DNA of 64,000 bases from an uncultured Lachnospiraceae bacterium (GTDB lineage Bacteria > Bacillota > Clostridia > Lachnospirales > Lachnospiraceae), in the NCBI GenBank assembly GCA_946554445.1, contig CAMNSD010000015.1, forward strand, positions 32,927-96,926. The letters run 5' to 3'. How positions within the stretch are numbered: position 1 is the stretch's first letter; each line of letters begins with the position of its first letter. The translations under genes and the position numbers were made by a program. The notes beneath the pieces are model-generated. The model was not told where the DNA came from. It saw nothing but the letters and a program-made list of their open reading frames with translations, and ran no database searches. Shown here piece by piece: positions 35,685 through 44,928 of this stretch.

Positions 35685-37280
35685 ATGTTAAAGCAGCGCA
35701 AAGAACAGGACACGCTGTCTGATAAGACCATAGACCGATTATCGCAGATCTGCGAGGAGTCTCTGACGGAAGCGGAGGCGGATCATAAGGATATCATTCG
35801 CATTCGCCTGTCTTTGGAAGAAATTCTGAGCGTCTGGCAAAAGGAACTTGGTCAGACAGAAATTTCTTACAGCACCGGGCGGAAATTCGGCAGGCAGTAT
35901 ATTGTGTTTGAGGCAACAGGCAGACAAGTCAATGCCATGGAACATGAGGCGGATCTTTTTCTGTGTAACAGGCTGCTTTCGCAGGCGGGGCTCACGTTTG
36001 TGTATTCCTATCAGAACGGGGTAAACCGACTGAGTTTAAATCCACCGAAAAAGGTGCATATCGGGCAGATGGGGCAGCTTTTGACAGCCATTGTATCAGC
36101 TGTCTTGCTTGGCCTGTTGGCACGGCGGCTGGGCGGTGGCATAAGAGATGTGTCCGTAGCTGTCGCGGGGCCGCTTTTCACCATGATTTTGGGTGTACTC
36201 CGAGCGATTTCATCACCGCTTATTTTTTTGTCGGTATGCTGGGGCATTATCAGTATCGGGGATTTGTCCTCGGTGGGTAAGATCGGAAAGCAGGTGACAG
36301 TCAGGCTGATTGGGAGTACATTCCTGATTGGTATGGTAATGGCGCTTCTCATATGCCGGATGTTTCCTTTTACTTCCGGTGCGGCGAGAAATATAGGAAA
36401 CGGCGCGGCGGAGATTTACCGAATGATTCTGGATATTGTACCGTCGGACATGGTCTCGCCGTTTCTAAATGGCAATGCACTGCAGATTATTTTCCTGGGC
36501 GTTTGTCTGGGGATTGCCATGCTTGTACTGGGAGAACGGGTGCAGGCGTTGATGCAGATTGTGGTGCAGGCCAATGAGGTAGTGCAGTTTTTGATGGGAC
36601 TGATTGGGAAGGTGATTCCTCTGTTTGTGTTCTTGAGCATTTTCAGTCTCTTACAGTCCGATTTGGGAATTGGCTTTGGGGGCATTGTGAAGGTATTTGG
36701 CATAGCGGTTCCGGGATGTTTGCTGCTGACTTTGTCGTATCTGCTGCTGTTGAAGCGGCGTTTCAGAGTATCCTTTATGGTATTGTTACGGAAGATGCTG
36801 CCCACCTGTCTGATCGGCTTAAGTACAGCCTCTTCGGCGGCGGCTTTTGCCACCAATCTGGAAACCTGTGAAAAAGAACTGGGGATTCCCCGACGGGTGG
36901 TCAACTTTGCGATTCCGTTAGGGCAGGTCATCTATAAACCGGGTGCTGTAGTCGGTTTTCTGGCGGTGGCACTGTGTATGGCGCAGTATTACGGCGTGGA
37001 GATGACGCCTGTGTGGCTGGCAACAGCAGTCCTGATCGTGGGACTTTTGGCGATGGCGGCGCCGCCGATTCCCGGTGGGGCGCTGACTTGTTATACGGTG
37101 ATGTTTGTGCAGCTTGGGATTCCGGGAGAAGCGATTGCCGTGGCGGTTGCTATCAATTCGATTTTGGACTTTGTGATGACCGCGGCGAATCTGACCTGCC
37201 TGCAGGCAGAAGTTATGTTTGCCGCAGATCATCTTGCCTTGTTGGACCAAGGCAGATTATGCAGCAGAAAAGGAGTGTGA
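35685..37280 (+). CDS. Dicarboxylate/amino acid:cation symporter with N-terminal RsbW-like domain
   Basis: In this 531-residue protein, residues about 130-520 are a DAACS-family sodium/proton symporter, with the serine-rich loop STASSAAAFATN and the TM7-8 region AMAAPPIPGGALTCYTVM. Residues 1-118 are an extra cytosolic domain that aligns by eye with RsbW-type GHKL ATPases: RLSLEEILSVW matches the N-box helix and YSYQNGVNRLSL matches the last strands. The Mg-chelating Asn of the N-box is Val here, so the domain probably does not phosphorylate but could still bind a STAS partner. AGGAG precedes the ATG. Confidence 0.85.
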   Translation: MLKQRKEQDTLSDKTIDRLSQICEESLTEAEADHKDIIRIRLSLEEILSVWQKELGQTEISYSTGRKFGRQYIVFEATGRQVNAMEHEADLFLCNRLLSQAGLTFVYSYQNGVNRLSLNPPKKVHIGQMGQLLTAIVSAVLLGLLARRLGGGIRDVSVAVAGPLFTMILGVLRAISSPLIFLSVCWGIISIGDLSSVGKIGKQVTVRLIGSTFLIGMVMALLICRMFPFTSGAARNIGNGAAEIYRMILDIVPSDMVSPFLNGNALQIIFLGVCLGIAMLVLGERVQALMQIVVQANEVVQFLMGLIGKVIPLFVFLSIFSLLQSDLGIGFGGIVKVFGIAVPGCLLLTLSYLLLLKRRFRVSFMVLLRKMLPTCLIGLSTASSAAAFATNLETCEKELGIPRRVVNFAIPLGQVIYKPGAVVGFLAVALCMAQYYGVEMTPVWLATAVLIVGLLAMAAPPIPGGALTCYTVMFVQLGIPGEAIAVAVAINSILDFVMTAANLTCLQAEVMFAADHLALLDQGRLCSRKGV

Positions 37281-37290
37281 ACGGCAGATT

Positions 37291-38064
37291 ATGGAAGACT
37301 ACAATTACAGCATCGCTTTGATCACGGCGACAAAGATGGAGACGGCGGCAGTTATGCAGATGTATGACTGGCGGGAGATAAGCTTTGACAATGATGTGCA
37401 GACATATTATGAGGCTGCATTTTTACGGGATGGGAAATCCTGTAGGATTGTCACCACCCAGCAGAACGCCATGGGGATGACTGCCGCGGCTACCCTTTCC
37501 ATGAAACTGATCGGACATTTCCGGCCAAGATATCTGATTGCGGTTGGGATTACTGCAGGCGTGGCGCTGGAGGATGTGGAGGAGCAGATGTATGGGGATG
37601 TGGTAGTGGCTGATGAGATCTGGGATTACGCCACAGGCAAATTCGTCAGTCCGGAGGAATCGGAGATTCGCTATGGCAATGTGGGATTTCTGCCCCGCCC
37701 GGCCGTCATCAGGATGAACCCGGAACTGCGCAGATGCGTGGAGAGAGCCGCCAGGTCGGAAGAGAACCAATGCCATGTCTTTATCGGTGCCATGGCCACG
37801 GGAAGCGCGGTGGTAGCCAATCGGGAGATTCTGGACAAACAGATTCATTCCCAGTTCCGCCATACGGCCGGTCTGGATATGGAGGCCTACGGCATCGCCT
37901 ATGCGGCGGAGAACGCTACGGCGCCACGGCCCGCACCAGTCATTATCAAGAGTGTCAGCGATTTTGCGGATAACCATAAGAACGATCAGTATCAGAAGTT
38001 TGCGGCTTACACCAGCGCAGAATTTGCCAGACTTTTGTTTGAGAAATATTTGCCCATAGGGTGA
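37291..38064 (+). CDS. Nucleoside phosphorylase superfamily protein (MTA/SAH nucleosidase-like)
   Basis: This 257-residue protein has the phosphorylase-superfamily core: YLIAVGITAGV near 86-96, TAGLDMEAYG with the substrate-binding Met-Glu pair, and KSVSDFADN with the catalytic Asp. This fits a 5'-methylthioadenosine/S-adenosylhomocysteine nucleosidase-type hydrolase or a relative that senses nucleosides. Its place among partner-switching genes is unusual and suggests a signalling use. ATG 37291 is the first in-frame ATG after the symporter stop; its ribosome binding site is weak. Confidence 0.75.
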   Translation: MEDYNYSIALITATKMETAAVMQMYDWREISFDNDVQTYYEAAFLRDGKSCRIVTTQQNAMGMTAAATLSMKLIGHFRPRYLIAVGITAGVALEDVEEQMYGDVVVADEIWDYATGKFVSPEESEIRYGNVGFLPRPAVIRMNPELRRCVERAARSEENQCHVFIGAMATGSAVVANREILDKQIHSQFRHTAGLDMEAYGIAYAAENATAPRPAPVIIKSVSDFADNHKNDQYQKFAAYTSAEFARLLFEKYLPIG

Positions 38065-38095
38065 TTTTACAATAAAAGCGAAAAGGAGAACAATT

Positions 38096-38392
38096 ATGAC
38101 AATCAGCAAAAATGTAACAGGAACAACATTGACTATGGAAGTAGAAGGCAGACTGGACACTATGACGGCGCCGGAACTGGAAAAGGCTCTTAAGGAATCT
38201 CTGGACGGCATGACAGAATTGGTACTTGATTTTACAAACCTTGAGTATGTTTCTTCCGCAGGGTTGAGAGTCCTGCTCTCGGCACAGAAGATTATGAACA
38301 AACAGGGCAGAATGGTCATCCGCAATGTCTGCGAGACGGTGATGGAAGTTTTTGAGGTCACAGGATTTTCGGATATTCTGACGGTGGAGTGA
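38096..38392 (+). CDS. STAS-domain anti-sigma factor antagonist
   Basis: This 98-residue single STAS domain is of the SpoIIAA/RsbV type. The phospho-acceptor loop is YVSSAGLRVL, with Ser54 at the position that RsbW-type kinases phosphorylate. The unphosphorylated form should bind an RsbW-like protein and free the sigma factor. It is the only STAS protein in the locus, whereas there are two phosphatases, one intact kinase-like protein and three transporter-linked RsbW-like domains, so it is the natural hub. GGAG precedes the ATG. Confidence 0.9.
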   Translation: MTISKNVTGTTLTMEVEGRLDTMTAPELEKALKESLDGMTELVLDFTNLEYVSSAGLRVLLSAQKIMNKQGRMVIRNVCETVMEVFEVTGFSDILTVE

Positions 38393-38435
38393 TCAAGCAG
38401 AAAAATAAGAATTGGTAAAAGGAATGAAAGCACAA

Positions 38436-41400
38436 ATGGCGAGATATAAGGCAGCACTTTTCAGATTGATATTATGTATGGCGCTGGCGGGGCTGACAGG
38501 ATGCGGTAGTCAGGAACAGACAGACGCAGTCTACAAGACACTGGAAGACTTTGAGGGAACCACCATCGCCACGCTGACGGGATCATTGTATGATCAGGTA
38601 TTGGATGAAAAATTCGACAATTTAAGCTACAACCATTATGACGACCTGACTACACAGTTGGAGGCCTTGAAAAAAGGTGATGTGGAGGCGGTGGCCTTAG
38701 ACGGTCCGGTGGCACAGATGGCGTCCGCGCAGAGACCGGGAGAGTTTGCGGTATTCCCGGAGATTATCTCGGCGGATGATTACAGCATGATCTTGAAAAA
38801 GGATGGTCCTTTAACAGATGAGGTATCTGCGGTTATCCAGGAGTTGAAAGCGGATGGCACCATCGAAGCCCTGGCCGGGAAATGGCTCAGCGGAGACGAG
38901 GAGATTATGAAGATCGACTGGTCTTTGTATGATATTTCCGAGCGTCCCGGCGGTATGCTGCGCTTTGCCTTTGACGGCACCAACATGCCTATGCTTTATA
39001 TTGGCAACGATGGCCGGCCTGCGGGGCTTGAGACAGAGTTAGTGCTGATGATTGCAGACAGAATGGATATGGGCGTGGAATTGATTGAGACAAAGTTTGC
39101 CTCCCTGGTGCCCTTTATCCAGCAGAATAAGGCGGATATTGCGGCCAGCTGTATCATTGTCACGGCAGAACGCGCTGAAAGTGTGGATTTTTGTGAGTCA
39201 TATTATTCAGGCGGCACGGTTTTTCTGTGCAGGACGGAAAATGTGGACGGCGCGGAGACCTTTGATCTGAACCGGGAAACTGCTGTGATTGCTATAGAGA
39301 CCGGTACAACTACGGAGACTGCCGCCAGAGAGACCTATCCGCGGGCGAAGTTTATTATTGTGGACGATGCCATAGACGGCTTTTTGACGGTGACAAGTCG
39401 AAAGGCGGATGCTTTCGCCGTGGATAAGACCACTTTTGAGAGTTATCTTGCCGGTGGGAACGAGGGACTGCGCGTTTATGGAAATTCAACGGTTGGAGAG
39501 CCGGGAAATGTGGCGGTGGCTATTAGCCCGGTGACGGAGATTCCCGATGCAGAGGAGAAGATCAATGCATTTCTGACAGAGATGTCAGAAAATGGAACGC
39601 TGGAAGATATGCGCAGGCGCTGGCTGGTAGAGCATGACTATATCATGCCGGAAATTGCAGAGGCCGAGAAACCGGACTATACCATTACCGTGGGAACCAC
39701 GGGATTGGTGGAACCTTATTCTTTTTATGAAGGCACGGAACTGACAGGATACGACTTGGAATTGATGAGACGTTTTGCCGGCTGGTGTAACGCGCAGCTG
39801 GTGGTAGCGACTTACGATTGGGACGGTATCACGCCGGCTTGTGTGTCCGGCAAGGTGGACTATATCATGTCCAACCTATTTGAAACGCCGGAGAAACGGG
39901 AAGTGATGGCTTTTTCCATTCCCTACACTTATGTGGAGACTGTGATGGCGGTGTCTGACGAGGGAGAACGTGTGGAGGAGGCCGGCTTTTTCGTAGGGCT
40001 GGCGGACAGCTTTGAGAAGACCTTTATCCGGGAAGACCGCTGGAAACTGATCTGGAACGGCCTGATGGTGACGCTGGAGATTGCGGTGCTGGCGGGGATG
40101 ATCGGAACAATTCTGGGATTTTTACTGTGCCTGTGGTTAAGATGCCGTCACAAACCGTTGGCTATGCTGGCCAGGGGACTCTGCCATCTGATGGAGGGCA
40201 TCCCCAGTCTTGTGGTGCTGATGATCATTTACTTTGTGGTGTTTGCTTCGGTGAAGATTGCGCCGGTGACAGTGGGTATCATTTCCTTTTCCCTGATTTT
40301 TGCAGTGGCGGTGGCGGGGATATTAAATACCGGTATCAACACCATAGACAACGGTCAGTGGGAGGCAGCCCAGGCCCTGGGATTTGGCAGGGGCAAGACC
40401 TTCATGCAGATCATCATGCCCCAGGCGGTGCGGCAGGTGCTCCCCATTTATCGAGGGGAATTTGTCTCCATGTTGAAGCTGACTTCCATCGTGGGTTATA
40501 TCTCTATTGAGGATTTGACCAAGGCGGGAGATATTATCAGGAGTCGCACTTACGAAGCGTTTTTCCCGCTGATTGCCACAGCGGTGATTTACTTTGCCAT
40601 CTCGGCGGTGGCGGCCTTTGCCATCGGCAGGGTGGAGTGGAAATTGGATGTGAAACGGGGGCCGCGCAGATATCCCAAGGGTGTGGATATTGACGCCTGT
40701 TATGAAGAGGCGGGAGAACAGGCATTGGCCGGCGACACCAGAGATTTGATTCATGTGGAGCATTTACAGAAAGCGTATGCCGATGTGACGCCCTTAAAGG
40801 ATGTGAATACGGTGGTTCACAGTGGGGAGGTCATTACCATCATTGGTCCTTCCGGAACCGGTAAATCTACCTTTCTGCGCTGCCTGAATCGTCTGGAAAC
40901 GCCTACAGGCGGAAAGGTTACCGTGTTTGGGGAAGACACGGGGAAGAAAGATGTGGATTTGTGCAGTCTCCGCAAACGGATGGGAATGGTGTTCCAGAGT
41001 TTTAATCTGTTCCCGCATCTGACGGTAATTGAAAATGTGATGCTGGCGCCCACACAATTAAAGGGCGAGACAAGACAGGAAGCCTTTGCCTACGGCATGT
41101 ATCTGCTGAAGACTGTGGGTATGGCGGAAAGAGCGCTCTCCTATCCGGATGAACTGTCCGGCGGCCAAAAACAGCGTGTGGCCATTGCCAGGACATTGGC
41201 CATGCGGCCGGAGATCGTGCTTTTTGACGAGCCTACCAGCGCACTGGATCCCACTATGGTGGGTGAGGTATTAGCAGTTATCAGACAGCTTGCGGCTCAG
41301 GGACTTACCATGATAATCGTCACCCATGAGATGAAGTTTGCCAGGGATGTGAGCACCCGTATTTTTTACATGGATCAGGGTGAGATTTATGAGGAAGGAA

Positions 41401-41825
41401 CGCCGGAAGAGATTTTTGATAGTCCTGCAAAAGAGAGGACCAGAGCCTTTGTCAAACGGTTGAAAGTGCTGCAGTTCCAGATTACTTCGCCGGACTATGA
41501 CTTTATTGCCATGAGCGAGTCCCTGCAGCAGTTTGGGGAAAAGCATCTCTTAAACCGCAGACAGGTAGAGAATCTGCGCCGGGCTTTTGAGGAAATCTGC
41601 GCGCTCAATATCGTGCCAAACCGGGATGCAGAGGACGCATTGGAAATTTCCACGGAATATTATGAGGCGGACGGAAAGCTGGCTATGCGGTTTGTGTGGG
41701 GCGGCAGGCAGTATCATCCCTTAGAGGAGGGAGAGGAACTTTCTATCCGGCTGGTGAAGTCTGTGCTTGTGGACAGCAGTTATACATATGAGGATGGGAA
41801 AAATCAGTTGGTGGTTTGGTTATAG
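38436..41825 (+). CDS. All-in-one amino acid ABC transporter with C-terminal RsbW-like domain
   Basis: This lipoprotein of about 1129 residues (lipobox LTGC near residue 23) fuses every part of a polar amino acid importer. Three periplasmic-binding-protein-like domains lie at about 30-160, 172-402 and 412-515, the first and third shorter than usual. A permease (about 535-735) contains the EAA loop [14 protein letters not shown]. The ATPase (about 770-1010) has [14 protein letters not shown] and LFDEPTS. The last 100 residues align with RsbW: AFEEICAL for the N-box (Asn replaced by Leu) and the final strands [16 protein letters not shown]. The start is uncertain; ATG 38436 has AAGGA 12 bases upstream. 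A TTG at 38412 and ATG 38424 are alternatives. Confidence 0.85.
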   Translation: MARYKAALFRLILCMALAGLTGCGSQEQTDAVYKTLEDFEGTTIATLTGSLYDQVLDEKFDNLSYNHYDDLTTQLEALKKGDVEAVALDGPVAQMASAQRPGEFAVFPEIISADDYSMILKKDGPLTDEVSAVIQELKADGTIEALAGKWLSGDEEIMKIDWSLYDISERPGGMLRFAFDGTNMPMLYIGNDGRPAGLETELVLMIADRMDMGVELIETKFASLVPFIQQNKADIAASCIIVTAERAESVDFCESYYSGGTVFLCRTENVDGAETFDLNRETAVIAIETGTTTETAARETYPRAKFIIVDDAIDGFLTVTSRKADAFAVDKTTFESYLAGGNEGLRVYGNSTVGEPGNVAVAISPVTEIPDAEEKINAFLTEMSENGTLEDMRRRWLVEHDYIMPEIAEAEKPDYTITVGTTGLVEPYSFYEGTELTGYDLELMRRFAGWCNAQLVVATYDWDGITPACVSGKVDYIMSNLFETPEKREVMAFSIPYTYVETVMAVSDEGERVEEAGFFVGLADSFEKTFIREDRWKLIWNGLMVTLEIAVLAGMIGTILGFLLCLWLRCRHKPLAMLARGLCHLMEGIPSLVVLMIIYFVVFASVKIAPVTVGIISFSLIFAVAVAGILNTGINTIDNGQWEAAQALGFGRGKTFMQIIMPQAVRQVLPIYRGEFVSMLKLTSIVGYISIEDLTKAGDIIRSRTYEAFFPLIATAVIYFAISAVAAFAIGRVEWKLDVKRGPRRYPKGVDIDACYEEAGEQALAGDTRDLIHVEHLQKAYADVTPLKDVNTVVHSGEVITIIGPSGTGKSTFLRCLNRLETPTGGKVTVFGEDTGKKDVDLCSLRKRMGMVFQSFNLFPHLTVIENVMLAPTQLKGETRQEAFAYGMYLLKTVGMAERALSYPDELSGGQKQRVAIARTLAMRPEIVLFDEPTSALDPTMVGEVLAVIRQLAAQGLTMIIVTHEMKFARDVSTRIFYMDQGEIYEEGTPEEIFDSPAKERTRAFVKRLKVLQFQITSPDYDFIAMSESLQQFGEKHLLNRRQVENLRRAFEEICALNIVPNRDAEDALEISTEYYEADGKLAMRFVWGGRQYHPLEEGEELSIRLVKSVLVDSSYTYEDGKNQLVVWL

Positions 41826-41836
41826 GAGGAGAGTGT

Positions 41837-43216
41837 ATGTTACAGATTGTAGAAGCGGATAAAAATGAGAATTGCAGGACATTAAGGCATGGTCCCCAGG
41901 TGTTTCACAACGCACTGCGGGCAGTCCTGAAGGGCGAGAGCAGATTTCACGTGAGAAACGACAAGGGGGAAGATTATGACCTGATTTATATGGAAAATAA
42001 CGAACAGGCTCCCAATATGGCTGTGCTGAAAGGATATATGATGCTGCCCCCGTATTACCTGTACGATGAGACGGACCGAGAGGCATTGTATCTGGATGTG
42101 TTTCAGGAATACAACGGCGCCGTGTTTGAGGAACTGAACGAGTACAGTGTGGTTCTGACAAAGATTATCCTGGATTACACGGAGAAAGAAGTGTGGATTC
42201 CCGATGCGCGGATTTACTGGTTTGTGGAACCCCATGAGAGACTGCATGTGACAGAAGACCTTCCCGACAGAGTGGAGGGCAATGTCCTGCGCAGCGGGCA
42301 GCAGTTTTCGCTGGGATTTAACAGTGCGGATTTTCGTTCCATCAGTCTGATTCCTTTATTTAATAATGTCTTTATCTGGCAGTGGCTGACGGATATCCCC
42401 CTGTCTGATGTGAAATATGTGGAAGTGGGACTGGGCATGGTGGCAGGAATCGGCGCGATTCTGGCACATTACACAAGGATTAATAACGCCTTTCAGAATT
42501 TAGGCTGGAAAACAGTGCTGAAACGGGACAGCACCAGATATAAGGACGATATGCTGGAACGGTATTTTAACCTGGATGTGGCCTGTGAGGATTCCGATGA
42601 GACCAATACCATCTATGTGACCAACACGGTGCCGCTTGTCCCGACTCATTTTGTAGCAAAATGCAATGCGGATTTTGACGACAGTATCTTGAGCGATAGT
42701 TTCATTCAGGAACTGAAAGAGTACGAGGAGGCGGTCATTGGCGACAGGCGGATGTTAGGAATCCTCATGCGGGGTACAGACTATGTGGTCTCCAAGATGA
42801 CTGGCGCCCGCAAGATGGCTACGGTGGATGAAATGCTGCCTATGATCCATGAGTGGATGGATGAGGATCAATATGACGCCATCTTCCTGGCTACCGAGGA
42901 TCAGGATATTCTGGATGTGATGCAGGAGGAGTTTAAGGGCAAAATTCGTGTCATTGCACAGGAAAGACACCGGGTAAGCGATTTTAAAGATGTGGCGCTG
43001 ATCAGTGATTTAGAGAAACAGGAAAAAAGTGGGGAGGAATATGAAGCGGCATTGGAAGATACTACCGTCAATTATTTTTATGCGCTCTACATGCTGTCCA
43101 GATGCGAGAGTTTCATGTGTTCCGGGCATTGCAACGGCTGGGATGTGGTCAATGCTTTTAACCATGACAGATTTCAGAAGAAATATAAGTTCCAGGTAGG
43201 CGTGGCGGAGCAGTAA
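41837..43216 (+). CDS. Fucosyltransferase-like protein (putative GT-B)
   Basis: This 459-residue soluble protein has a central segment MLGILMRGTDYVVSKM, then DAIFLATEDQDIL, reading like the donor-binding half of alpha-1,6-fucosyltransferase/NodZ and O-fucosyltransferase-like enzymes (Arg-Gly-Thr-Asp-Tyr, then a Rossmann strand with Thr-Glu). The N-terminal 200 residues are not recognisable. No signal peptide is seen. The acceptor might be a surface glycan or a protein. GGAGGA precedes the ATG, which lies 11 bases after the transporter stop. The family assignment is moderate. Confidence 0.55.
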   Translation: MLQIVEADKNENCRTLRHGPQVFHNALRAVLKGESRFHVRNDKGEDYDLIYMENNEQAPNMAVLKGYMMLPPYYLYDETDREALYLDVFQEYNGAVFEELNEYSVVLTKIILDYTEKEVWIPDARIYWFVEPHERLHVTEDLPDRVEGNVLRSGQQFSLGFNSADFRSISLIPLFNNVFIWQWLTDIPLSDVKYVEVGLGMVAGIGAILAHYTRINNAFQNLGWKTVLKRDSTRYKDDMLERYFNLDVACEDSDETNTIYVTNTVPLVPTHFVAKCNADFDDSILSDSFIQELKEYEEAVIGDRRMLGILMRGTDYVVSKMTGARKMATVDEMLPMIHEWMDEDQYDAIFLATEDQDILDVMQEEFKGKIRVIAQERHRVSDFKDVALISDLEKQEKSGEEYEAALEDTTVNYFYALYMLSRCESFMCSGHCNGWDVVNAFNHDRFQKKYKFQVGVAEQ

Positions 43217-43237
43217 GACGGATGGAGAAAGCTTTGG

Positions 43238-44863
43238 ATGAATCATGGTAAAATAGATACTTTATTCCGGGATTTTGCCCGTGCGGAGGAAATCAACCGG
43301 CAGAATCTGCAAAAGATTCTCCGGGATAACCGGGATACGGAATACGGGCGGGAAATGGTGTTTGCTCGGATAGAAGATGCGCTGACCTATCAGAAATATG
43401 TGCCGCCCACTGTATATGAAGATTATGATGGATTGTGTGAACCTATGCGGTATACCGCTTATCCGATTGCTTACCGGCTTGCCACTTCCGGGAGTACCGG
43501 CGCGCAGAAAGTATTTGCGCTGACGAGGGAAGCGCTGAATCGTTATGGTTCCTATATCTATGAGATGGCTTACCATCACTATGGCGGCCGGCAGGGGCCC
43601 CACCTGCATACTAGTGTATTCCGCCTGAAAGAACAGGGAGAGAATCTGTTGTCTGCGGTCTATCATGGCTGGCTGAAGGCAGAAGGCGTTCTGGATCCGG
43701 CGGCTTATGTGGGCGGAGAAGGGCTTTTGTTTGCGGAGGGCGTCACGGATGTTTTTTATGTGAAAACTTGGCTTTTGCTGTGTTGTCCCTCTATGGTTTC
43801 CATCCAGTCTATTTTTCTGTATGACTTGCTCTTAATCATGCAATATCTGGAAAAAAACTGGCGGTCTGTGCTGGCGGATATGAAAGCGTGTCAGAGAGCG
43901 GAAAGGGAGCGGCGTTGGCTGCAGGGAGGAGATGCGCAGATGCCTGCATGTTTGGAGATGCAGACGGTGCAGGTAAGGCAAGAACTTGTGGCCTGCCTGC
44001 CGGAGGAATCCGTGTTGGCACAGGTAGAGAAAATACTGGAAGAGGGGTTCGACACCCCGATTCTGCCACGGCTCTTTAAAGAGTTACGTTTTATCAGCGG
44101 TATCGGCGGAAAGAGTATGGAATTTCAGACAAAGGCGCTTGTACGCTACAGCGGCGATGTGCCCATCTGTTATTTTGCCTATGCTTCTTCCGAGTGTATG
44201 ATGGGTATCGCGCTTTATCCGGGGCAGGCGGCGTATGCGCTCTTGCCTTACAGCGGGTATTATGAATTTCTGGGAGAGGATGGAAACCTGACACAAATGT
44301 CAGATTTGGCGTACGGCGCCTGTTATGAGCCGGTCATTACCACATTCAGCGGCCTGTACCGTTATCGCACAGGGGATCGTATCCGCATCTGTGGTTATGA
44401 GGGGCAGGCGCCGGTGTTTGAAGTAGCGGGCAGAAAACAGACCATGAATATCGCCGGGGAGAAGCTGGGCGAACAGCTAGTGCAGAGGGCGGTTGCCGAT
44501 TGGGCGGAGAAGCTGGGGATATCTTTGTCAGATTTTGCGGTGGGGACGGAGCAGACGGTTCCGGCAAGATATCTGGTGTTTGTGGAGAAAACATCGGAAC
44601 TGTCAAAGGCTGGAAGTAAATTGCAGAAGGAGGGAGTTCCGACTGGAAAAGCACTTCCGGCTGCGGATGCATTAGACCAGATATTACAGCAAATGTCCGA
44701 AGATTATCGGGATGTCCGCACTCTGGGGATGCTTCAGCGGTTACGGATTATATTTTGCCCCACAGGTTATATCGCACAGGCGGCGGCCGGAGAGGGACAC
44801 CGCAAGCACCATGCTTTTTTGAAAGAGGCACAGACGGAGCGGCTTTGGCAAATGCTTTTGTAA
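43238..44863 (+). CDS. GH3 auxin-responsive promoter family acyl-amido synthetase
   Basis: This 541-residue protein resembles the plant and bacterial GH3 enzymes, which adenylate a carboxylic acid and join it to an amino acid amine. The nucleotide-binding TSGSTGAQKVF lies near residues 82-92, the middle hinge has CYFAYASSECMMG, and YRTGDRIRICGY fits the second ATP-binding region. Bacterial members are sparsely characterised. In this locus it could make a small conjugate used as a signal or modify an exported compound. It follows the fucosyltransferase-like gene by 21 bases. Confidence 0.75.
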   Translation: MNHGKIDTLFRDFARAEEINRQNLQKILRDNRDTEYGREMVFARIEDALTYQKYVPPTVYEDYDGLCEPMRYTAYPIAYRLATSGSTGAQKVFALTREALNRYGSYIYEMAYHHYGGRQGPHLHTSVFRLKEQGENLLSAVYHGWLKAEGVLDPAAYVGGEGLLFAEGVTDVFYVKTWLLLCCPSMVSIQSIFLYDLLLIMQYLEKNWRSVLADMKACQRAERERRWLQGGDAQMPACLEMQTVQVRQELVACLPEESVLAQVEKILEEGFDTPILPRLFKELRFISGIGGKSMEFQTKALVRYSGDVPICYFAYASSECMMGIALYPGQAAYALLPYSGYYEFLGEDGNLTQMSDLAYGACYEPVITTFSGLYRYRTGDRIRICGYEGQAPVFEVAGRKQTMNIAGEKLGEQLVQRAVADWAEKLGISLSDFAVGTEQTVPARYLVFVEKTSELSKAGSKLQKEGVPTGKALPAADALDQILQQMSEDYRDVRTLGMLQRLRIIFCPTGYIAQAAAGEGHRKHHAFLKEAQTERLWQMLL

Positions 44864-44928
44864 AGTTAATGACGTTTTCACGATAGAATTTTTTCTATTG
44901 ATAGAATTGATAGATATGAGATGAGAAG

